47,491 nt of DNA from Lysobacteraceae bacterium 2PB (GTDB lineage Bacteria; Pseudomonadota; Gammaproteobacteria; Xanthomonadales; Xanthomonadaceae). The stretch is from positions 1 through 47,491 of the forward strand of contig SCMT01000028.1 in NCBI GenBank assembly GCA_005502915.1, given 5' to 3'. The notes below the pieces were generated by a model, which was given only the letters and a program-made list of their open reading frames with translations, searched no databases and was not told the DNA's origin. The first letter of the stretch is position 1. Every line of letters starts with the position of its first letter. Below are positions 42,310 through 47,491 of this stretch, piece by piece. The position numbers and the translations under genes were made by a program.

Positions 42310-43533
42310 TCAGTCGCCCGCGACGAGATCCACCCACACCGCGTGATGGTCCGAGGCATGCGCGATCGCGGCGTCCTCGCTGTCCGGCGCGGGCCAGAAC
42401 ACGCCGCCGCCGCGCCAGCCCAGGCCGGTGGAGGGCAGCACGTAGTCCAGGCGCAGGTTGCCGACCCTCGGGCCGAAGTCGCCGGTGTCCTCGGCCGGGT
42501 CGCCGACATGGTCGGCATTGGCGCCGCCCGCGCGGCGTGAGGCGATCGGCGCGCCTTCGCTGCGCGGCGCGGGGTGCCGCAGCACGCGCGGGTGGTCGAT
42601 CAGCGCGCGGATCGCGTCGTGGCGGCCGTCGCCGTCGTTCGGATCGTTGTTGAGGTCGCCGGCGATCACGAAGCGTTCGCCTTCGGCCAGGCCGCCGCAG
42701 CGGCCCTGGTCGTCGCACAGCCAGGCGTGGTCGGCGGGGTCGTTGTCGAGGTATTCGCGCCACAGACGCAGTTCGTCGGCGTTGCGTGCGCCGTTGCGGT
42801 CCTCGGGGCCGTCGAACACCGGCGGCGTTGGATGCGAGACGAGAAAATGCAGACGTCCCAGCGGCGTGCGCACCGGCACGTCCCAGTGCGATTTCGACGA
42901 CAGACGCAGCTGCTGCCATATCTCGTCGCGGTGGAAATAGCCGCGCTGCGTCGGATGGTCGGGCCTGATCGCATCGGGCATCGCGCTCCAGCGCAGCAGG
43001 CGGAAGCTGCGCACGGCATCGCGTTCGATCGGATAGCGCGACAGCACCAGCATGCCGTACTGGCCGGGGTGCAGGCCGTAGCCCCAGGCATCGTTGCCAC
43101 GGTCGCGCCCCGTGCCGCCGGTGCTGCCGTTGCCGTCCAGGTCGAGACCGCTCGGCTCGCCGGTGTTGACCGGCGCGAAGTAGCGATGCGGATAGTGCAG
43201 GGCTTCGCCGCCCCCGGCCTGCGGCACTTCGAGGTAGCGCTGCTGGAACAGGTCGGCTGCGCGACCTTCCGCGTCGTGGTCGAATTCGTTGAGCAGCACT
43301 AGGTCCGGGCGCAGGCGCTGCAGCACCGCCGCGACCTTGCGCGCGCCCGCGTCGCCGGCTTCCAGGCGGCGGATCACGCCGCCGTCGGCATCGTCGTAGA
43401 GCGAGACGTTGTAGGTGGCGACGCGCAGCGGCGCGTCGGCCGCCTGCGCAGGCGTGCGCCCGGTCGTCGCGCAGGCGGTGGCGAGCACGGCGGCGATGGG
43501 AAGTGCGGCGAGGGCGGCGTGGCGTGCGGTCAT
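42310..43533 (-). CDS. Endonuclease/exonuclease/phosphatase-family lipoprotein
   Basis: The 407-residue protein begins with a signal ending [11 protein letters not shown], a likely lipobox with Cys near residue 21. It then has the EEP fold: [10 protein letters not shown] (Asn), LLNEFDHD (Glu), [11 protein letters not shown] (Asp/Asn), LDYVLPS and SDHHAVW (Asp-His). These are the metal and catalytic residues of the DNase I-like superfamily. Substrates may be nucleic acid or phosphate esters outside the cytoplasm; it cannot be told which. A Gly/Asp/Arg-rich insert lies near residues 125-140. The ATG overlaps the bpt stop (ATGA), so the two are co-transcribed. Confidence 0.9.
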   Translation of the reverse strand: MTARHAALAALPIAAVLATACATTGRTPAQAADAPLRVATYNVSLYDDADGGVIRRLEAGDAGARKVAAVLQRLRPDLVLLNEFDHDAEGRAADLFQQRYLEVPQAGGGEALHYPHRYFAPVNTGEPSGLDLDGNGSTGGTGRDRGNDAWGYGLHPGQYGMLVLSRYPIERDAVRSFRLLRWSAMPDAIRPDHPTQRGYFHRDEIWQQLRLSSKSHWDVPVRTPLGRLHFLVSHPTPPVFDGPEDRNGARNADELRLWREYLDNDPADHAWLCDDQGRCGGLAEGERFVIAGDLNNDPNDGDGRHDAIRALIDHPRVLRHPAPRSEGAPIASRRAGGANADHVGDPAEDTGDFGPRVGNLRLDYVLPSTGLGWRGGGVFWPAPDSEDAAIAHASDHHAVWVDLVAGD

Positions 43534-44300
43534 CGGTCGTCTGCGGTCAGGGGCGGGGCGTCGTGGGGGTCGAGCCGCCAGCGCTGGCCGTCGAAGGCTT
43601 CGAGCGGCTTGTAGCGGCGCTTGTAGGCCATCTTGTCGTGGCCGTCGATCCAGTATCCGAGATAGAGATGACGCTTGCCTTCGCGTCGCGCCCAGGCGAT
43701 CTGCTGCAGGATCGCGAAGGTGCCGAGACCGCGATCGGTTGCGTCGGGGTCGTAGAAGGTGTAGACCGCCGACAGGCCGTCCTCGACGACGTCGGTCACG
43801 GCCGTGGCGAGCAGCGGGCCCTGGCCGTGGTCGCGGTGCGCGCGGATTTCGAGGAAGCGCGATTCCGCCCAGGTGCTGACCAGGAACTGGTCGAACTCGG
43901 CCTCGCCGTGGCCGTCCATGCCGCCGTTCGGATGTCGCGCGCCCAGGTAGCGCTGGTAGAGCGCGAAGTGTTCGTGGCTGCGCATCGCCGGCAGCACGCG
44001 GGCGTCGAGGTCGGCGTTGCGTTCCAGGCAGCGTCGCTGGCTGCGGTTGGGCGCGAAGTCCGCCACAGGAATCCGTACCGCGACGCAGGCCTGGCAGGCG
44101 CGGCAGTGCGGCCGGTAGATCAGGTTCCCGGAGCGGCGGAAGCCCCACTGCAGCGCCATCGCGTACTTGCGCGCCAGCCGGGGATCGCCGGGGTCGAACA
44201 CCAGGTCACGGGCCTTGCGGTCCGGCCAGTAGCCGCAGGGATGTTCCGAGGTGTGGAACAGCCGCAGCGGTTCGTCGAGGTCGGCGCCGGAGGTCGTCAC
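43530..44300 (-). CDS. bpt: Leucyl/aspartyl-transferring aminoacyl-tRNA-protein transferase Bpt
   Basis: The 256-residue enzyme attaches leucine from Leu-tRNA to N-terminal Asp or Glu of proteins, feeding the N-degron pathway. The N-terminal region ([20 protein letters not shown]) and the cysteine cluster [16 protein letters not shown] are characteristic, as is the C-terminal GNAT-like part ([20 protein letters not shown], then [20 protein letters not shown]). The start is a GTG at 44300, chosen because GGAGG lies 9 nt upstream and the homology to Bpt begins there. The downstream lipoprotein gene overlaps by 4 bases; that pairing does not suggest a shared function. Confidence 0.95.
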   Translation of the reverse strand: MTTSGADLDEPLRLFHTSEHPCGYWPDRKARDLVFDPGDPRLARKYAMALQWGFRRSGNLIYRPHCRACQACVAVRIPVADFAPNRSQRRCLERNADLDARVLPAMRSHEHFALYQRYLGARHPNGGMDGHGEAEFDQFLVSTWAESRFLEIRAHRDHGQGPLLATAVTDVVEDGLSAVYTFYDPDATDRGLGTFAILQQIAWARREGKRHLYLGYWIDGHDKMAYKRRYKPLEAFDGQRWRLDPHDAPPLTADDR

Positions 44301-44464
44301 GCTGCGGTGCCTCCGCACGTGGCGCAGTTGGAAAACACGAAGCGGAGCATCGAGGCGGATCGCGGCATGCGTGCAGGATACCCGGCATGTCGCAGGGCGC
44401 GTACCTGCAGGTCCTGATCGTGGCCGGAGCCGTGTTCCCGGGATCGGATCCCCAGGGACCTGCG

Positions 44465-45634
44465 TTACAGCCGTCCCGACGCCACCAGTCCGGCGATCAG
44501 GCCGCCGAGGCCGCAGACCAGGCCGATGCCGGCGCCGAGCCAGCACTGGATGCGTTCCTTGCGGCGTTGGCGCGCGGCGCCGAGGGGATCGCGCTGCGCC
44601 TCCAGCGCGTGCCGTCGCGCCAGCACGCGCGGCTGGACGACCATCGACTGGTGGAAGACCACGGCCATGAAGACCAGCGTGGCCAGCACCGGCAGCAGCC
44701 AGCCGTCGTCGAAGCGGGTGAGCAGCAGGATCGAGACGAGGAAGCCTACGGTGGCCAGCGAGTTGACCACGGCGCTGCGGACCAGGCCGCGACGCTCCTC
44801 GTCGTCGATCGCGCCCTTGAGCTGCTTGCGCGTGCCCAGCCAGATGCCGGCGAATGCGGCCAGCATGCCGATGCCGATGCTGCCGGCAGCGCCGAGCGCG
44901 ATCTTCGACAGGCTGTTGGCGCCGCCGACCGCGCCGGCGGTGAGGATCGCCTTGGCGGCCACCGGCGGTGCAGCGGTCGCCAATGCCGTCGCGACCACGG
45001 CGGTGAAGGCCGCGCCGGGGGCGCTGGACGCGGCGAAGTCGCCGAAGCGCCGCAGCAGGTCGTCGCGCAGGCTCTGCCGCGCGCGGGACAGGCGCTTGCG
45101 CACGGCGGCGTCGGACAGGCCGAGCAGCATCGCCACCTGCTGCGAGCTCTGGCCCTCGCGGTAGTAGAGCAGGAGGACTTCGCGGCTGTCTTCGGGCAGG
45201 CTGGAGATCAGTTCGGCCGCCGCACGTTCGCGCTCGTCCTCCTCCAGCCACTCCGAAGGTGTCGGCGAGGGATCGGCCGCCAGTTCGATCGCGAGTTCGG
45301 CGCCTTCGCCGTCCAGCGGGCGGTGGCGGCCGGCGCGCAGGTGGTCGCGGGCGAGGTTGCGGGTGATCTGCCGCAGCCAGGGCAGGAAGCTGGCGGGATT
45401 CTGCAGGCGCCTGATGTGCTGCCAGGCGCTGAGGAAGGCATCCTGGGCGATGTCCTCGCTGGCCGGCACGTCGCGGGTGATCGCCAGCGCCACGGCGGTG
45501 ACGGTGTTCTGGCAGGCGGCCACGATGCGGCCGTAGGCGGCGCGGTCGCCGGCACGGGCGGCCGGCAGTTCGCGGCCGATCAGGGCGTCGATGGCGGTGA
45601 GGTCGGTCATGGCGATGCCGGTGTCGTTGTGCAT
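44465..45634 (-). CDS. ECF-like sigma factor fused to a membrane domain (copy 1)
   Basis: The 389-residue protein begins with a sigma-70 region 2 (about 20-95; [20 protein letters not shown], then [18 protein letters not shown]). Region 4 (about 130-190) shows [20 protein letters not shown] followed by [20 protein letters not shown]. The remaining half is hydrophobic, with about five membrane helices. It is therefore tethered to the membrane, or has its own built-in anti-sigma. The ATG at 45634 has AGGTGG upstream; an internal ATG at 45610 is possible. It begins 10 bases after the stop of a close paralogue. Target promoters and the inducing signal are unknown. Confidence 0.88.
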   Translation of the reverse strand: MHNDTGIAMTDLTAIDALIGRELPAARAGDRAAYGRIVAACQNTVTAVALAITRDVPASEDIAQDAFLSAWQHIRRLQNPASFLPWLRQITRNLARDHLRAGRHRPLDGEGAELAIELAADPSPTPSEWLEEDERERAAAELISSLPEDSREVLLLYYREGQSSQQVAMLLGLSDAAVRKRLSRARQSLRDDLLRRFGDFAASSAPGAAFTAVVATALATAAPPVAAKAILTAGAVGGANSLSKIALGAAGSIGIGMLAAFAGIWLGTRKQLKGAIDDEERRGLVRSAVVNSLATVGFLVSILLLTRFDDGWLLPVLATLVFMAVVFHQSMVVQPRVLARRHALEAQRDPLGAARQRRKERIQCWLGAGIGLVCGLGGLIAGLVASGRL

Positions 45635-45644
45635 GGTGGCCACC

Positions 45645-46853
45645 TCAGGAAAGCACGCGCCACAGGGCCTGCGCGGCGGTCGCCATGCCGGACCCGCCGT
45701 AGTGCAGGGCAATGTGGAACAGGGGCATCGACAGCACGTAGAAGATGCCGGTCCACACGATCGCGGTCGGCCCGTAGCTGTAGTCGTACGCCTTGTAGCG
45801 TTTGGCTGCGCCCTCGGGATCGCGCGCCCTGTCGCGTGCGATCAGCGGCTGCAGCGTGCGCCGGATCGCCAGCAGGGTGCGCAGCGAGACGGCTTCGGCC
45901 ACGACGGTCAGCAGCGTGGTCAGGGCCAGGCTGTAACCCCAGATCGCGACCGCGAACACGGCCGTCATCCACAGCAGCGTCCAGCGCAGGTAGCGGTGGT
46001 AGGCCGCAAGGATCGCGTCGCGTTCTTCCAGGGTTTCGGCATAGGCCAGGATGAACCGCCGGGTCAGGTGCGCCGCCAGCCAGCCACCGGCGATGCTGCC
46101 GCCGATCACGCTACCCACGCCGAGCATGCCGGCCAGGCTCTTGCCAGCGACGCCGCTGCCGACCGCGCCAGCGCCCAGGGTGGTCGCGGCCACGGCCGCC
46201 GCCGGCTTGGTCGCGATGCCCAGCCCGGTGATGACCGCCGCCGTGAACGCGGCCGAGGGCGCGGAACTGCGTGCGAATTCGCCGAAGCGTGCGAGCAGGT
46301 CGTCGCGGATCTGCTGGCGCGCCCGCGACAGGCGCTTGCGCACGGCCGCGTCGGTGATGCCCAGCAGCGTGGCCACCTGCTGCGAGCTCTGGCCCTCGCG
46401 GTAGAACAGCAGCAGGGTTTCGCGGCTGTCCTCGGGCAGCGCGGCGATGAGCTCGGCGGCGGCGGCCTCGCGTTCGCCGTCGAGCACGTGGTCCATCGGC
46501 TGCGGGCCGGGGTCGGCGGCGACCGCCAGCACCAGTTCGGCGTTCGCACCGTCCAGCGGCTGGTCGCGGTAGCGGCGCAGGTGGTCGCGGGCCAGGTTGC
46601 GCGCGATCTGGCGCAGCCAGGGCAGGAAGCTGTCGGGACTGTGCAGGCTGTCCAGCCGCTGCCAGGCGTTCAGGAAGGCCTCCTGGGCGATGTCCTCGCT
46701 GGCGGCCACGTCGCGGGTGATCGCCAGGGCCACGGCGGTCACAGTGTTCTGGCAGGCCGAGACGATGCGGCCGTAGGCCACGGCATCGCCGCGCCGGGCG
46801 GCGGGCAGGTCGCGCTGGATCAGGTCGTCGAAGGTGAGGGTGGCGGCGCTCAT
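45645..46853 (-). CDS. ECF-like sigma factor fused to a membrane domain (copy 2)
   Basis: The 402-residue paralogue shares with copy 1 region 2 ([20 protein letters not shown]), region 4 ([20 protein letters not shown]) and the stretch FGEFARSSAPSAAFTA that joins the sigma part to the membrane half. The membrane half diverges: helices near WTLLWMTAVFAVAIWGYSL and a loop with RDRARDPEGAAKRYKAYDY. The start at 46853 is chosen by alignment; the ribosome site is weak. It is the first gene of the leftward pair and is divergent from the EF-hand gene at 47052. A tandem duplication is the simplest explanation. Confidence 0.88.
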   Translation of the reverse strand: MSAATLTFDDLIQRDLPAARRGDAVAYGRIVSACQNTVTAVALAITRDVAASEDIAQEAFLNAWQRLDSLHSPDSFLPWLRQIARNLARDHLRRYRDQPLDGANAELVLAVAADPGPQPMDHVLDGEREAAAAELIAALPEDSRETLLLFYREGQSSQQVATLLGITDAAVRKRLSRARQQIRDDLLARFGEFARSSAPSAAFTAAVITGLGIATKPAAAVAATTLGAGAVGSGVAGKSLAGMLGVGSVIGGSIAGGWLAAHLTRRFILAYAETLEERDAILAAYHRYLRWTLLWMTAVFAVAIWGYSLALTTLLTVVAEAVSLRTLLAIRRTLQPLIARDRARDPEGAAKRYKAYDYSYGPTAIVWTGIFYVLSMPLFHIALHYGGSGMATAAQALWRVLS

Positions 46854-47051
46854 GGTCGGAATGGTCTCAGTCGGCGTGCAGCGGGTCGAGCGGCAAGTAC
46901 TGCCCATGACGCGGTCGGGCGCCGGATGTGACCGGACGGAGGCGGGCCCGGAGACGTCCGGTCAACCCGGGCGCCCGGCATGCGTTGATCCGGGTGTGCG
47001 CATGCATGCCGCATTCCGACCTGTACTCCCGACTCCCACACAGGAACCCTC

Positions 47052-47491
47052 ATGAAACCCATCGTACTTCTCGGCACAGCGCTGATCGTCGCGACGACCG
47101 GCATGTCCGTCCTCGCCCAGACGGGGCCGGCCGGCCAGGGCGGCGATCGCATGACCCGGCTCGATACCAACAAGGATGGCGCGATCGACCGCAGCGAAGC
47201 GGCGAAGGCGCCGAAGCTGCTCGAACACTTCGACAGGCTCGACGCCAACAAGGACGGGCGCATTTCCGCCGAGGAACGCCCGCAGCGCGGCCGTCACGGT
47301 GGCCGCGGCGGCGACCGCATGGCCCGGCTCGACACCAACAAGGACGGCGCGATCGACCGCAGCGAAGCGGCGAAGGCGCCGAAGCTGCTCGAACACTTCG
47401 ACAGGCTCGACGCCAACAAGGACGGGCGCATTTCCGCCGAGGAACGCCCGCAGCGCGGCCGTCACGGTGGCCGCGGCGGCGACCGCATGGC
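47052..47491 (+). CDS. EF-hand repeat protein, exported (partial, runs off the end)
   Basis: The visible 146 residues start with a signal peptide (MKPIVLLGTALIVATTGMSVLAQ, shown here only by position 1-23). They continue with pairs of canonical calcium-binding loops DTNKDGAIDRSE and DANKDGRISAEE, separated by a basic Gly/Arg/His-rich linker. Two complete 56-residue repeats are present and a third begins at the last bases, so at least four EF-hands exist. AGGAA lies 5 nt before the ATG at 47052. Calcium binding in the periplasm or outside is likely; partners are unknown. It is divergent from the sigma-factor pair and may be under its control, which is inference. Confidence 0.85.
   Translation, partial: MKPIVLLGTALIVATTGMSVLAQTGPAGQGGDRMTRLDTNKDGAIDRSEAAKAPKLLEHFDRLDANKDGRISAEERPQRGRHGGRGGDRMARLDTNKDGAIDRSEAAKAPKLLEHFDRLDANKDGRISAEERPQRGRHGGRGGDRM
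47145..47491 (+). repeat. 168-bp coding tandem repeat
   Basis: Units begin at 47145 and 47313 (168 bp each), and a third begins at 47481 before the window ends. The first two are almost identical at DNA level: the visible differences are early silent changes (GAT/GAC, for example) and one ACC-to-GCC change. This points to recent repeat expansion. Confidence 0.92.

Noticed and set aside
46962..47465. Minus-strand frame of 167 residues with perfect repeats
   Set aside because: It is the mirror of the EF-hand repeats, whose plus-strand frame has a signal peptide and canonical calcium loops.

Overview
The window is GC-rich chromosomal DNA, most likely from the Lysobacteraceae/Xanthomonadaceae (Lysobacter or Luteimonas type). 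Evidence for this is a Bpt-type leucyltransferase, the GNAT-minC-minD-minE gene order, an ACE-like M2 peptidase lipoprotein, purT, a DoxX-pirin pair and multi-domain GGDEF-EAL proteins. I see no rRNA, tRNA, insertion sequence, prophage or CRISPR array. Genus-level placement is inference.

Positions 1-11.4 kb form an accessory island read entirely leftward, and this is the most unusual part. It holds two paralogous giant regulators with the order OmpR/CadC-type winged helix, nSTAND1-like NTPase, one membrane helix, TPR-rich C terminus. It also holds two short XRE-type regulators and five small proteins of 91-148 residues. One of these is a convincing stefin-type cystatin, one is a ricin-B-like beta-trefoil, and three end in a shared DPQ(V/A)xNDP tail. 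Both XRE genes have a similar upstream element, and a hairpin follows nearly every stop codon. I propose an undescribed, duplicated signalling and small-effector locus: membrane-spanning STAND regulators would sense something outside the cytoplasm and control the small products. The function is inference.

Positions 11.5-18.2 kb are housekeeping: an M2 dipeptidase, then a leftward run of GNAT, minC, minD, minE, a HExxH protein, a glutathione transferase and a YrbL-like protein. Positions 18.4-22.9 kb run rightward: a histidine kinase and NarL-type regulator pair, an SRPBCC/GyrI-like protein, a DUF423 membrane protein and an AlkA-like glycosylase. Positions 22.9-29.4 kb run leftward: an acyltransferase, a VanY-like carboxypeptidase, two paralogous alpha/beta hydrolases, a small membrane protein, an Arc-like repressor and an SPFH protein. 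The SPFH promoter carries a palindromic operator.

Positions 29.5-31.7 kb carry purT, a 39-bp palindromic tandem array and two small hypothetical genes. Positions 31.7-32.8 kb are a doxX-pirin operon behind a long inverted repeat. Positions 33-42.1 kb hold three tandem GAF-GAF-GGDEF-EAL genes with different sensory halves but apparently identical output halves, which suggests gene conversion or recent duplication. Positions 42.3-47.5 kb hold an endonuclease/exonuclease/phosphatase lipoprotein, bpt, two tandem ECF-like sigma factors fused to membrane domains, and a divergent EF-hand protein built of 168-bp repeats that runs off the window end.
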